From NCBI GenBank assembly GCA_020639295.1, contig JACKGY010000004.1:186001-250000 (forward strand): a DNA stretch of 64,000 nucleotides, given 5' to 3'. This document shows positions 27,101 to 36,585 of the stretch, in pieces. Position numbers and translations under genes: made by a program. The DNA comes from Planctomycetota bacterium (GTDB lineage Bacteria; Planctomycetota; GCA-002687715; DRQF01). A model generated the notes under the pieces. The model was not told the origin of the DNA. It did no database searches and saw only the letters and a list, made by a program, of their open reading frames with translations. Position 1 is the first letter of the stretch, and each line of letters starts with the position of its first letter.

Positions 27101-27320
27101 GCGCGGGGCCGTTGCGCACCCGCGTCTTGTTGGAGGAGCCCAGGTCCTCGATCATCAGCTGGCCGTCCACCTCGACGATCAGGGCGTGCCGGCTGGAGAC
27201 GTTCTGGTCACCGAAGGCGACGTCGCTCGCCGGATCGCGGCCGAGCCGCATGCCGGACTTGATGACCACTTCCCGGGGAGCCTCTCCGGGCTCCTCGATC
27301 CACAAGACGAGTTCGGGCAT
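24150..27320 (-). CDS. FHA domain fused to aldehyde ferredoxin oxidoreductase (AOR family)
   Basis: A continuous 1056-codon frame from ATG 27320. Residues 5-98 are a forkhead-associated domain: Gly27-Arg28 in RLGRDP, Ser43-Arg44-His45 in SSRH, Asn64 in GSSNKT; such domains bind phosphothreonine. Residues about 100-445 are a Pro/Ala/Glu-rich linker with seven [RK]T[EG] motifs near its start. From about 455 to the end lies a full-length AOR. It has LRSGDMKSRFCGRGGFGG, the cluster motif CFACGIAC (Cys763, 766, 770) and a fourth Cys at 960 in GVCKFS, expected to hold 4Fe-4S and a tungsten or molybdenum pterin. It should oxidise an aldehyde to the acid with ferredoxin. It follows an acetolactate-synthase-like gene by 21 bases. 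I know no described FHA-AOR protein. Confidence 0.9.
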   Translation of the reverse strand: MPELVLWIEEPGEAPREVVIKSGMRLGRDPASDVAFGDQNVSSRHALIVEVDGQLMIEDLGSSNKTRVRNGPALGKGDRHPLTPGLELGIGRCRVRVAIKEPPKKAIPRTEEVPKTGDFARTEAQPIHPYAVQSGESRTGSEKRTESALPIDAPGPAAPASENRTEQKGRPTAKEPPAVPSSEDKTEGHPIAGIGATRAQPRSGTSTQRKADLGPAGGDAPGKAQAGGAPVEAAAAEATAKAAGPKAGPPAEEPAAAGPADASPVVDRPAEATPPTIDESAPPPTGPAAGAPEGASVAAAEGPLAGGVEPTVEPPTTPATAAEAPSTAAAPVAAPDESAAPPATPEAAIEPKVVTETEVPVEQVIAPPAQPASPTGPEAPGATGAGPIAATETPAAAKPTAESVAAAPAQPATPVEEAAAPATAAESAKPAPAKAAPKAPAELPPMRKGKKEPHDFSIHRYEIDLGTYAVKAREIRCADHEDVLGGIARGFKILQDYEVEDAYHPKAPLVMNLGLLSGTQFMTGLRTFFHGYSPLKASHDDRPSAMWTAGSGKFGTKIRYLGIDEIVFTGRAVKPVYLHISKPEGSDRPKFSFKPADGLVGQTVNHKIQHLHAKYPEAHFAVIGPAGENYEQVRYAAIALSTINQLRSGDMKSRFCGRGGFGGVMGSKNLVAIVADVKDEQREKVDGLKEMNMIVARGEGSRRFRDQKKGDGGGGTWANMAALDPLNAMPENNFNPTGSERSRQLWRPAVEEKGDFLVKDEACFACGIACHKNIYENDQGKPGVFRAKFDYEPLNLLSANIGIYDIGQAATLVELVDDLCMDSISIGVTLAYAMEYNRRMKEAGETSLLPDYVRYGDFEGARRAIEEIGHGRLPVLGQGSKRLSEGLGETDFAMHCKGVEFPAYMPHVNPGYPWALAGGHMSMRTYLLYVFEKEKGLDYWVDAITTRGPMIMRDDVLGVCKFSAMCDEHMAMALGAIADLDIDEAKIREVVRRTFLRGYRLEKKQGFDQRDYVMPADALKPQAHLALEHFNTPEFFDQLRTRVTERFEKMLIEEGL

Positions 27321-27341
27321 GTCCGTTCCTGGACCTTTCGC

Positions 27342-28991
<1,650 letters not shown>

Positions 28992-29093
28992 GCGGGATCT
29001 CCTGGCTGACTTTGGTTCGGGTGGCGAGGGCAGCGCGCCGGCCCTGGGACCGGTTCCGGTGGTGGCGGCAGGCTGTGATTCCGACAGCAAAGG

Positions 29094-29120
29094 ATTAGAC
29101 TATTCGGGTCCGCATGTAAA
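29094..29120 (-). promoter_or_regulatory. Possible promoter of the ThDP enzyme/FHA-AOR operon
   Basis: On the minus strand TTTACA (29120-29115), a short 15-base spacer and TCTAAT (29099-29094). Both boxes are close to consensus but the spacer is short. It would leave a leader of about 100 bases. Confidence 0.33.
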
Positions 29121-29138
29121 TCGAGTCCGGAGAAGGAC

Positions 29139-29579
29139 ATGACCCGAGCCTCCCTGGAGCTGGCCCCGGGACTCCTCGGCGCGGCGATCGCCGCCGCGGC
29201 GCGCCTGGCTCCGGTCGAGTACCTCGCGCTCCTGATCGGCAGGCAGGGGGACGATCGGATCGAGGTGGTGGAGATCCTCGCCCGTCCCAACGCCGCCGCG
29301 CGGCCGGAAAGCTGCTTCCGTCTCGATCCCGCCGACTGGGTCCGGGCCCGACGGCGGGCCGCGGCGCGCGGGCTCGACATCGTGGGCTTCGCGCACGCCC
29401 ATCCCCACGGCCCCGCCCGGCTCTCGGCCGCCGATCGAGCTGGTCTGGCCGCGACCTTCCCCGAGCAGCCGAGCTGGCCCGTCCTTCTCCTCCACGGCGA
29501 CCTCCGGGGTCGCTGGCGTGGCCGGGCCTGGCGCCTCCGGTCCGGGCGGCCCGAGGAACTCCGGCTCCTGGCCCCTTGA
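29139..29579 (+). CDS. JAMM/MPN-domain metallopeptidase
   Basis: A 146-residue protein, ATG 29139 behind GGAGAAGGA. It has the complete JAMM zinc site: Glu27 in PVEYLALLIG and HAHP...SAAD with His86, His88, Ser96 and Asp99 in the canonical spacing (H-x-H-P-x7-S-x2-D). Prokaryotic JAMM proteins cut isopeptide or peptide bonds after the Gly-Gly of ubiquitin-like or sulfur-carrier proteins (Mec+/CysO type). No ThiF/MoeB or MoaD gene is adjacent. The only ubiquitin-like domain in the window is the fusion at 18158. Divergent from the ThDP enzyme operon. Confidence 0.88.
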   Translation: MTRASLELAPGLLGAAIAAAARLAPVEYLALLIGRQGDDRIEVVEILARPNAAARPESCFRLDPADWVRARRRAAARGLDIVGFAHAHPHGPARLSAADRAGLAATFPEQPSWPVLLLHGDLRGRWRGRAWRLRSGRPEELRLLAP

Positions 29580-29722
29580 AGAGCCGGTGAATTCGGGCGG
29601 CCGGGTTCTTACCCATGATTGAAAGGACCCCGGTCTGTGTCAGACTCGATCCATCGGCCCCCAGGGCCGGTCGCTGCGACCAGAATCGAACGAACAACGA
29701 AGCCCTCTGCCGGAGGAAAGCC

Positions 29723-31162
29723 ATGTCCGCATGCCGCCGCGGCCTCATGCTCCTCGCCCTCCTGCTCGTCGTGAGCGGGATCGCGAGCGCCCAGGTCACC
29801 ACCTTCACCTTCGACCTCGATGCCGCCCAGGTGGTCGGCGCGGGCTCGACCTCGACCGCCCACGGACGGGGCTTCGTCACCCTGGACGCCGCCTCGAACG
29901 TCCTCAGCCTGCGCATCTTCCACGATGCCGCCAGCGCCTCGCTGGTCTCGCTCGAGTTCGGCGCCACCGGCACCACCGGTTTCAGCTACAACATCTTCCC
30001 CGGCACCCAGAGCCCGGCCACGCTCAGCTTCACGCTGTTCAGCGCCGCGGACGCCGCGACCGTCCTCGCCGACGGCGCCTACATCCAGCTCTACGACATC
30101 ATGGGCAGCCCGATCATCCGCGGGCAGATCACCAACGGCTTCGCCGCCCAGGTCTACATCTCGGAGTGGTGCCACGACCCGGTCCCGCCGGCCCAGTCGG
30201 TCGGACTCGATACCAACCTCGACGGCGTTCAGGCCACGACCAGCTTCCAGAATGACGACGAGTTCGTCGAGATCGTCAACGGCACCGACCAGGTGGCGAT
30301 CCTCGACAACTGGACCATCAACGACGCCGTGGGCATGCGCCATACCTTCCCGATGGGCACCATGCTGCAGCCGGGCGAGGCCATCACCGTCTTCGGCGGC
30401 GGCGACCTGACCAACTTCATCGGCCAGGGTCTGCAGGCCCAGACCGCGAGCACCTTCACCCTCGGCCTCAACAACGGCGGCGGCGACACGATCTCGCTCT
30501 TCGACAGCGGCGCCGCCCTGGTCCACAGCATCAGCTACATGGACGCCACCCCGGGCGACACCGACGGCGAGTCCACCGTGCTGATCCCGGAGACGCCGAC
30601 CGGCGTCCAGACCCCCAGCTCGCAGACCCTCAACAACCGCACCCATACCCCGGGCTTCCGCACCGGCGGCATCTTCCCCTGGGACGATGCCGCGCTGCCG
30701 CAGGTCGCCTACCCGGGCAACGGCACCCACGCGCAGATCGTCGTCGGCATCAACGGCAATCTGAGCGTCACCCCCACCAACGTCCACGACGTGGTCGGCG
30801 GCGACGTGGTGCAGCTCAACTTCACCGTCGCCCAGTCGAGCGCCCTGTTGAATGCGCCCTTCGTGGCCGTGCTCCAGCCCTTCAGCACCGGCAACCCGGC
30901 GCCGGCCTCGGCCTTCCCCGGCGACGCCGTGCCGACCATCCGCTACAGCGGTGGCCTGCCGACCCTGGTGCTGGCGGACGGCCTCTCGGCGCCCTGGCTG
31001 CCGCTGTCCCCGCTGCTGGGCTCCTACACGGTCTCGGGCCTGATCCCGCAGGCCTACACCGGCACCAACACCTCGTTCATGATCCTCCTGATCGTCCACG
31101 ATCCGGGCCGCAACATGCTCGACCTCGGCAACGCCGAGGCCCATGAGCTGCGCGTGCTCTGA
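29723..31162 (+). CDS. Exported CHRD and lamin-tail domain protein
   Basis: A 479-residue secreted protein. ATG 29723 has GGAGGA nine bases upstream and opens a signal peptide ending ASAQ. Residues about 25-140 match the CHRD domain (FDLDAAQVVGAGSTSTAHG, then repeated beta-strands). Residues about 143-270 match a lamin-tail domain (VYISEW, DDEFVEIVNGTDQVAILDNWTI by position 170-195, GDTISLFD). The last 200 residues are a further beta-rich domain. Likely a surface or extracellular adhesion/structural protein. A strong hairpin terminator follows. Confidence 0.8.
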   Translation: MSACRRGLMLLALLLVVSGIASAQVTTFTFDLDAAQVVGAGSTSTAHGRGFVTLDAASNVLSLRIFHDAASASLVSLEFGATGTTGFSYNIFPGTQSPATLSFTLFSAADAATVLADGAYIQLYDIMGSPIIRGQITNGFAAQVYISEWCHDPVPPAQSVGLDTNLDGVQATTSFQNDDEFVEIVNGTDQVAILDNWTINDAVGMRHTFPMGTMLQPGEAITVFGGGDLTNFIGQGLQAQTASTFTLGLNNGGGDTISLFDSGAALVHSISYMDATPGDTDGESTVLIPETPTGVQTPSSQTLNNRTHTPGFRTGGIFPWDDAALPQVAYPGNGTHAQIVVGINGNLSVTPTNVHDVVGGDVVQLNFTVAQSSALLNAPFVAVLQPFSTGNPAPASAFPGDAVPTIRYSGGLPTLVLADGLSAPWLPLSPLLGSYTVSGLIPQAYTGTNTSFMILLIVHDPGRNMLDLGNAEAHELRVL

Positions 31163-31184
31163 TCGCGATCGAAATCGCAACGAA

Positions 31185-31216
31185 GCGGGGGCGCCGGTCG
31201 ATTCCGGCGCCCCCGC
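31185..31216 (+). terminator. Terminator hairpin after the CHRD/lamin-tail gene
   Basis: A perfect 13-bp GC stem (31185-31197 with 31204-31216) closing a TCGATT loop, 22 bases after the stop codon. The following TCTCGTTCGG is only mildly T-rich. Confidence 0.7.
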
Positions 31217-31285
31217 TCTCGTTCGGCCCGCCCGGCCGCGCCGCGTCGGGCGCCCAGGCCGGAGTCGGACCGCGGGTGGGCGCGC

Positions 31286-31609
31286 TCAGGCCTCGCCGGT
31301 TTCGCTGGGCTGGCTGAGGCGCCAGGACTCGAAGCCGCCGCGGAGGCTCCAGACGTTGGCGAAACCCTGGTCCAGGAGGAAGGCCGTGGCCTGGCGGCTC
31401 GAGTTGCCGTGGTAGCAGCAGACGATGATGGGCTGCTCGCGCGGGGTCTCGTCCAGGAAGGCCTGGATGTTGGCGTTGTCGAGCCGGCGGGCGCCGGGGA
31501 TGTGACCCTCGGCGAAGGACTGGGGATCACGGATGTCGACGAAGACGGCCGTGGCGGCATCGAGCCGCGCGCGCGCACCGTTGAGGTCGATTTCGGGACA
31601 GGCGGCCAC
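31286..31609 (-). CDS. glpE: GlpE-like thiosulfate sulfurtransferase (rhodanese)
   Basis: A 107-residue single-domain rhodanese. Asp-containing FVDIRDPQSFAEGHIPGA is the N-terminal signature. IIVCCYHGNSSRQA is the active-site loop, with Cys65 as the persulfide-bearing residue. Length, loop sequence and Cys number match E. coli GlpE as remembered. It transfers sulfane sulfur from thiosulfate to a thiol or cyanide acceptor in the cytoplasm. Divergent from the Gfo/Idh gene, 77 bases apart. Confidence 0.9.
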   Translation of the reverse strand: MAACPEIDLNGARARLDAATAVFVDIRDPQSFAEGHIPGARRLDNANIQAFLDETPREQPIIVCCYHGNSSRQATAFLLDQGFANVWSLRGGFESWRLSQPSETGEA

Positions 31610-31686
31610 GCGTGCTCCTCCTTGACAGTTACCGGGGCCTGGCGGAACGTGCCATCCTAACCCCGAGCCGCGAGGAGCACAGCCCC

Positions 31687-32826
31687 GTGACCACCAGCGA
31701 CCATTGCCGCGTCGGCCTGATCGGCCAGCGCTTCATGGGCAAGGCCCACGCCAACGCCTTCGGCCAGGCGCCGCGCTTCTTCGATCTCAATCTCCGGCCG
31801 AGCCTCGAGGCGGTCGCCGCCCGCGACCAGGCTTCACTCGCCGACTTCGCGACCCGCTGGGGGATCGGCCGGCGGCATGCCCGCTGGCAGGATCTGGTGG
31901 CCGACCCGGAGATCGACCTGGTCGACGTCGCCAGTCCCAACGACTGCCATGCCGAGCAGGCCATCGCCGCGCTCGAGGCCGGCAAGCACGTGGTCTGCGA
32001 GAAGCCCCTCGCCGCCACCTGGCCCGAGGCCCTGGCCATGGCCCGCGCGGCCCGGCGGGCGCCGGGCCGGACCTTCGTCTGGTTCAACTACCGGCGCTGC
32101 CCCGCGGTGGCTGAGGCTCGCGCCCTGGTGCGCGCCGGCCGGCTCGGCGCGATCCGCCACGTCCGCGCCAGCTACCTGCAGAGCTGGGGCGGACCGGAGA
32201 CGCCGATGAGCTGGCGTTTCGACCGCGCCCGGGCCGGTTCCGGCGCCCATGGCGACCTGAACGCCCACGCCGTCGATCTCTGCCGCTTCCTCACCGGCGA
32301 GGAGATCGTGACCGTGGCCGGCGCGCTGTCCCGGACCTTCGTGACCGAGAGGAACCTGGCCGAGGGCGGGCGCGCGCGCGCCGACGTCGACGACGCGCTG
32401 CTCTTCATCGCCGGCCTCAGCGGGGGCGGGACCGCGAGCTTCGAGGCCAGCCGGGTGGCGCCCGGCCATCTCAATCGCAACCGGATCGAGCTGAACGGCG
32501 AACTCGGCTCCCTGCGCTGGGACTTCGAGGACATGAACGTGCTCGAGGTCTGCCTCGGCGACGGCGGCTGGACCCGCGTCATGTGCACCAGCGCCGGTCG
32601 CCAGCCCTGGGTCGCCGCCTGGTGGCCCGATGCCCACGTCCTCGGCTACGAACACGGCTTCGTCAACCAGGTCGCCGACATGATGCGCGTGCTCGCCGGC
32701 GAGGAGCCGGAGGCGCCGCTCGCCGACTTCGCCGACGCCTGTCGGACCCAGGCGGTGCTGGAGGCGGCCCTGCGCGCCGCGGCGGAGGCCCGGCCGGTCG
32801 CCCTGGCCGAGTTCGAGACCCCCTGA
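31687..32826 (+). CDS. Gfo/Idh/MocA-family oxidoreductase
   Basis: A 379-residue NAD(P)-dependent sugar dehydrogenase-like enzyme. I start it at GTG 31687 behind GAGGAG (31672-31677). The Rossmann segment VGLIGQRFMGKAHANAF, the catalytic-domain EKPLAATW motif and the substrate-site histidines (AHGDLNAHAVDLCRF) are typical. It has no Tat or Sec signal, so it is cytoplasmic. First gene of a same-strand run. Its neighbours suggest it interconverts a hydroxyl and a keto group on a sugar or cyclitol. A TTGACA box lies at 31622-31627 but has no well-placed -10. Confidence 0.87.
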   Translation: MTTSDHCRVGLIGQRFMGKAHANAFGQAPRFFDLNLRPSLEAVAARDQASLADFATRWGIGRRHARWQDLVADPEIDLVDVASPNDCHAEQAIAALEAGKHVVCEKPLAATWPEALAMARAARRAPGRTFVWFNYRRCPAVAEARALVRAGRLGAIRHVRASYLQSWGGPETPMSWRFDRARAGSGAHGDLNAHAVDLCRFLTGEEIVTVAGALSRTFVTERNLAEGGRARADVDDALLFIAGLSGGGTASFEASRVAPGHLNRNRIELNGELGSLRWDFEDMNVLEVCLGDGGWTRVMCTSAGRQPWVAAWWPDAHVLGYEHGFVNQVADMMRVLAGEEPEAPLADFADACRTQAVLEAALRAAAEARPVALAEFETP

Positions 32827-32844
32827 AGCCGTAGACCTCCGCCG

Positions 32845-32873
32845 CTGTCAGCGCGGCCGAAAGCGGGTAGGAT
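32845..32873 (+). promoter_or_regulatory. Predicted promoter upstream of the sugar isomerase gene
   Basis: CTGTCA (32845-32850), a 17-base spacer and TAGGAT (32868-32873), followed 14 bases later by the ribosome binding site. It suggests an internal promoter within the sugar run. Confidence 0.42.
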
Positions 32874-32900
32874 CGGCCCTCGACCCGGAGGATGCACCCG

Positions 32901-33956
32901 ATGACGCGACCGCTGACCCTGTTCACCGGCCAGTGGGCCGACCTCAGCCTGGAGGTCCTGGCCGAGAAGGCCCGGGGCTTCGGCTACGACGGTCTCGAGC
33001 TGGCGAGCTGGGGCGATCACTTCGACGTCCGCCGGGCTCTCGTCGAGGACGACTACGTCGCCGGCAAGTGGCGGCAGCTCCGCGCCCAGGGCCTCGGCTG
33101 CTTCGCGATCAGCAATCACCTGGTGGGCCAGGCGGTCTGCGACCGGATCGACGAGCGCCATCGCGCGATCCTGCCCGAGCGGGTCTGGGGCGAGGGCAAC
33201 CCGGTCGAGGTCAATCGCCGGGCTGCCGAGGAGATGAAGGACACCGCCCGCGCCGCGCGCCGCTTCTTCGACGCCGCGCCCGAGGAGCTGCGACCGGCCC
33301 TCGAGGCGGTCGGCCGGACCGTGGTCACCGGCTTCACCGGTTCCAGCATCTGGCCCTGGGTCTACGCCTTCCCACCGCTCCGCCCCGGCCAGATCGAGGG
33401 CGGCTTCGCCGACTTCGGCCGCCGCTGGCGGCCGATCCTCGACGTCTTCGACCAGGAGGACGTCGACTTCGCCCTCGAGGTTCACCCGACCGAGATCGCC
33501 TTCGACATCGCCAGCGCCCGGCGCGCGCTCGAGGCCGTGGACCACCATCCGCGTTTCGGCTTCAACTTCGATCCCTCGCACTTCGGCTACCAGAACGTCG
33601 ATTACCTGCGCTTCCTCGATCTCTTCGCCGACCGGATCTTCCACGTCCACGTGAAGGACGTCTGGTGGGACGACCGCCCGGCCGAGGCCGGCGTCTTCGG
33701 CGGCCATCTCGAATTCGGCGACGGGCGTCGGGGCTGGGACTTCCGCTCGCCGGGCCGGGGGCGGATCGACTTCGAGGGCATCCATCGTCGCCTCCTGCTC
33801 GCCGACTACCGCGGCCCGCTCTCGGTCGAGTGGGAGGACGCGCTGATGGAGCGCGAGCACGGCGCCGCCGAGGCCTGCGCCTTCGTGCGGCGTCTGCTGC
33901 ATCCGCCCTCGGCCCGGGCCTTCGATGCCGCCTTCGAGGAGCGTGAACGCCGATGA
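32901..33956 (+). CDS. Sugar phosphate isomerase/epimerase (AP endonuclease family 2 TIM barrel)
   Basis: About 351 residues. Two ATGs are in frame (32892, 32901). GGAGG at 32887-32891 is at working distance only from the second, so I choose 32901. The barrel pattern is clear: GFGYDGLELASWGDHFD, ALEVHPTEIAFD, FNFDPSHFGYQ, FHVHVKDV, and the final SVEWEDALM, giving the Glu/Asp/His metal ligands of xylose-isomerase-like proteins. Acts on a sugar or keto-sugar, possibly also as a 3-keto-sugar eliminase-type enzyme. Its stop overlaps the start of the transporter gene (ATGA). Confidence 0.87.
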   Translation: MTRPLTLFTGQWADLSLEVLAEKARGFGYDGLELASWGDHFDVRRALVEDDYVAGKWRQLRAQGLGCFAISNHLVGQAVCDRIDERHRAILPERVWGEGNPVEVNRRAAEEMKDTARAARRFFDAAPEELRPALEAVGRTVVTGFTGSSIWPWVYAFPPLRPGQIEGGFADFGRRWRPILDVFDQEDVDFALEVHPTEIAFDIASARRALEAVDHHPRFGFNFDPSHFGYQNVDYLRFLDLFADRIFHVHVKDVWWDDRPAEAGVFGGHLEFGDGRRGWDFRSPGRGRIDFEGIHRRLLLADYRGPLSVEWEDALMEREHGAAEACAFVRRLLHPPSARAFDAAFEERERR

Positions 33957-35242
33957 GGTCCGACGCCGCGCCGGCGAGCAAGCTGCTCACCCACCTGGGT
34001 GGCTTCTCGGTGATGATGTTCCTCCAGTACGCGATCTGGGGCGCCTGGCTGCCGCTCTTCTTCCGCTGGCTGACCGAGTATCGCGGCTTCAGCCCGGGCG
34101 AGGCCGGCAACGTCTTCGCGATCGCCGCCGTCGGCGCCCTGGTGGCGCCGCTCGTGGCCGCGCAGATCGCCGACCGCTGGTTCGATTCCGAGAAGCTCCT
34201 CGGCATCTGCCATCTCGCCGGCGCCGTCCTGATCTGGCGGCTCCCGAGCCTCTCCGGTCAGGGCTCGATCCTGATCTTCAGCCTGCTCTACTCGATCATC
34301 TACGCGCCGACCCTGTCGCTCACCAACTCGGTGGCCTTCCATCACCTTCCCGATCGCGACCACGACTTCGCCAAGGTGCGGGTCTGGGGCACGGTGGGCT
34401 GGATCGCGGCCGGCATCGGCATGGGGCAGTGGCTCCTCCACCACGAGAACCGGATCGACCCGGGGACCTCCGCGGCGGTCGCCGGCGCGCTGCGCGACGC
34501 CGCCCTGTCCGATGCCTTCCGGCTGAGCGCCATCCTCGGGCTGGTCCTCGGCCTGTTCTGTTTCATCCTGCCGCGGACGCCGCCGCAGCCCGGGCGGCAG
34601 AAGTTCGCCGTGGTCGAGGCCTCGGTCGAGGTCTGGCGCTCGAGGCGGCTCCTGGTGCTGTTCGCGATCGCCTTCCCGGTGAGCTGCGTGCACCAGTTCT
34701 ACTTCGTGCGTACCGAGGGTTTCCTCGGCAGCATCGGGATCGAGAGCTCGTTCATCGCCCGGATCTTCGGCGTCGGCGGCGGTCCGATGACGATCGGGCA
34801 GATCGCCGAGATCGTGGTCCTCGCGTCGATGCCCCTGATCGCGACCCGGTTCGGCCGCAAGGCGCTCCTGGCAGTCGGCCTCGCCGCCTACGTCCTGCGC
34901 TTCGCCGTCTTCGCCTATCTGCCGCACGAGGCGGCCGTCGTCCCGGCGCTGGCCCTGCACGGGCTCTGCTTCGGCTGCTTCTTCTTCGTCGCCTTCATGA
35001 TCGTCGACGAGGAGACGAGCGGCGACGTCAGGGCCTCGGCGCAGAGCCTGTTCAGCCTGATCATCTTCGGTTTCGGCGTCATCGTCGGCAACTTCGCCGC
35101 CGGCTGGGTCGGCGAATGGGCCCAGCGGCCCGATGCGAGCACCGATTTCCGGAAGCTCTTCGCCCTGCCGATGCTGGTCGCCCTGGCCTCGTTCGTCGCG
35201 CTGCTCGTCTTCTATCCCCGCAAGCGGAACCTCCCGTCATGA
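33953..35242 (+). CDS. Nucleoside:H+ symporter (NHS/NupG-like) MFS transporter
   Basis: A 429-residue protein with about 12 membrane helices. The N-terminus (FLQYAIWGAWLPLFFRWLTE) and the VRVWGTVGWIAAG segment are characteristic of the nucleoside/H+ symporter family. In planctomycete-like sugar loci such proteins often replace dedicated sugar transporters, so the cargo here may be a sugar or glycoside. ATGA overlaps at both ends couple it to the isomerase upstream and the ThuA gene downstream. Confidence 0.85.
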   Translation: MRSDAAPASKLLTHLGGFSVMMFLQYAIWGAWLPLFFRWLTEYRGFSPGEAGNVFAIAAVGALVAPLVAAQIADRWFDSEKLLGICHLAGAVLIWRLPSLSGQGSILIFSLLYSIIYAPTLSLTNSVAFHHLPDRDHDFAKVRVWGTVGWIAAGIGMGQWLLHHENRIDPGTSAAVAGALRDAALSDAFRLSAILGLVLGLFCFILPRTPPQPGRQKFAVVEASVEVWRSRRLLVLFAIAFPVSCVHQFYFVRTEGFLGSIGIESSFIARIFGVGGGPMTIGQIAEIVVLASMPLIATRFGRKALLAVGLAAYVLRFAVFAYLPHEAAVVPALALHGLCFGCFFFVAFMIVDEETSGDVRASAQSLFSLIIFGFGVIVGNFAAGWVGEWAQRPDASTDFRKLFALPMLVALASFVALLVFYPRKRNLPS

Positions 35243-36585
35243 ATCGCCCGCTCAGCCTCGCCGTCGTCACGCTCGCGCTCGTGCTCGGCCTGCTCCCGAC
35301 CCTCGCGGCCCAGGATCAGGCCAAGCTGCGCGTGCTCTACGTCACCGGTCAGAACAACCACGACTGGACCTTCACCTCGAAGCACTGGCGCGAGGTCCTC
35401 GAGAAGACCGGTCGCTTCGAGGTGACCACCACCGAGCAGCCGGCCGAGTTCCTGGCCCGGGAGAACCTCGCGCCCTTCGACCTCTTCTTCCTCGACTACA
35501 ACGGCGCCCGCTGGGGCGAAGCGGCGGAGAAGCGCTTCCAGGACGCGGTCGCCGCCGGCAAGGGCGTCTTCTTTCTGCATGCCGCCGACAACGCCTTCCC
35601 TGGCTGGCGGGGCTACGAGCAGATGAGCTGCCTCTGCTTCCGCGAGAAGTCGGGTCACGGCTCGTTCCATGCCTTCGACGTCCAGGTGGTCGATCGCAAC
35701 CACGTGATCACCCGTGACCTGCCACACCTGCGGGCGCACCCGGACGAGCTCTATCACCGGCTGCAGCCGATCCCGGGCGCGCAGTTCCGCGTCCTGCTCA
35801 CCGCCGAATCGAGTGGCGAGAGCGGCGGCAGCGGCAACGAGGAACCGATGGCGTTGATCGGCCGCTTCGGCAAGGGCCGGATCTTCCACACCACGCTCGG
35901 TCACGTCTGGCCGGGGCAGGAGGACCAACGCGCCTCGGTGCTCGACCCTCAGCTCCAGCTCCTGGTCGCGCGTGGCGCCGAGTGGGCGGCGAGCGGCGAC
36001 TGCAGCATCGACTGCACGAGCTTCGGCCTCGAGCCCTTCACCACCCATGGCCGGCACCCGCGCTCGCCCTGGGTGCTGCGTTGCGTGCTGGACGGCCGGG
36101 CCCGGATGATCGTCATCGGCCTCGACGAGATGATGAACGTCGCCTGGGACGCGACCCACTGCGAACCCTACGAGATCTGGGGCGGCGGCCTGAAGCTCCA
36201 GGGCGCGGTCTTCGACGCCGTCCACGGCCCCCAGCCGCAGATCCAGGGCCTGCCCTTCTTCCGCAACGAGGTCATCGCCTCGAGTCCGGTCGTGGTGGGC
36301 GGCGAGGGCCGGCGCTATCGCTTCCTCGGCTATCGTTTCGACGAGGATGGCCGGATCGTGCTCCGCTACCGGCCCGGTGACCTTCCCGACGCCCTGATCG
36401 AGGAGACCCTCGAACACGGCGGCCCCGGGGCGGCCATCCTGATCCGCACCTTCACGATCAGCGGCCTCCCCGAGGGGCGCAAGGTGTCGGTGAGCGCGCT
36501 CGGAGCCCGTCATCGCTACGACCTGGGCAACGAGACCCGTCGCCTGGTCGAGAGCTTCCCGATCGAGAAGGGAGTGCAGCCGTGA
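35239..36585 (+). CDS. Exported ThuA-domain protein
   Basis: A 448-residue protein with a signal peptide ending TLAAQ. Residues about 28-260 are a ThuA (trehalose-utilisation, class I amidotransferase-like fold) domain: VLYVTGQNNHDW at the start, DLFFLDYNGARW, KGVFFLHAADNAFPGW, and a catalytic-like His in LGHVWPGQ. The C-terminal 180 residues are a beta-rich extension, perhaps carbohydrate-binding. The domain is linked to 3-keto-disaccharide metabolism in other bacteria. Couples to the transporter (ATGA) and the DUF1080 protein (GTGA). Confidence 0.83.
   Translation: MNRPLSLAVVTLALVLGLLPTLAAQDQAKLRVLYVTGQNNHDWTFTSKHWREVLEKTGRFEVTTTEQPAEFLARENLAPFDLFFLDYNGARWGEAAEKRFQDAVAAGKGVFFLHAADNAFPGWRGYEQMSCLCFREKSGHGSFHAFDVQVVDRNHVITRDLPHLRAHPDELYHRLQPIPGAQFRVLLTAESSGESGGSGNEEPMALIGRFGKGRIFHTTLGHVWPGQEDQRASVLDPQLQLLVARGAEWAASGDCSIDCTSFGLEPFTTHGRHPRSPWVLRCVLDGRARMIVIGLDEMMNVAWDATHCEPYEIWGGGLKLQGAVFDAVHGPQPQIQGLPFFRNEVIASSPVVVGGEGRRYRFLGYRFDEDGRIVLRYRPGDLPDALIEETLEHGGPGAAILIRTFTISGLPEGRKVSVSALGARHRYDLGNETRRLVESFPIEKGVQP

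Noticed and set aside
31622..31660. Promoter with TTGACA upstream of the Gfo/Idh gene
   Set aside because: The -35 is perfect, but no acceptable -10 lies 16-19 bases downstream (GAACGT there), so I did not list it as a promoter.
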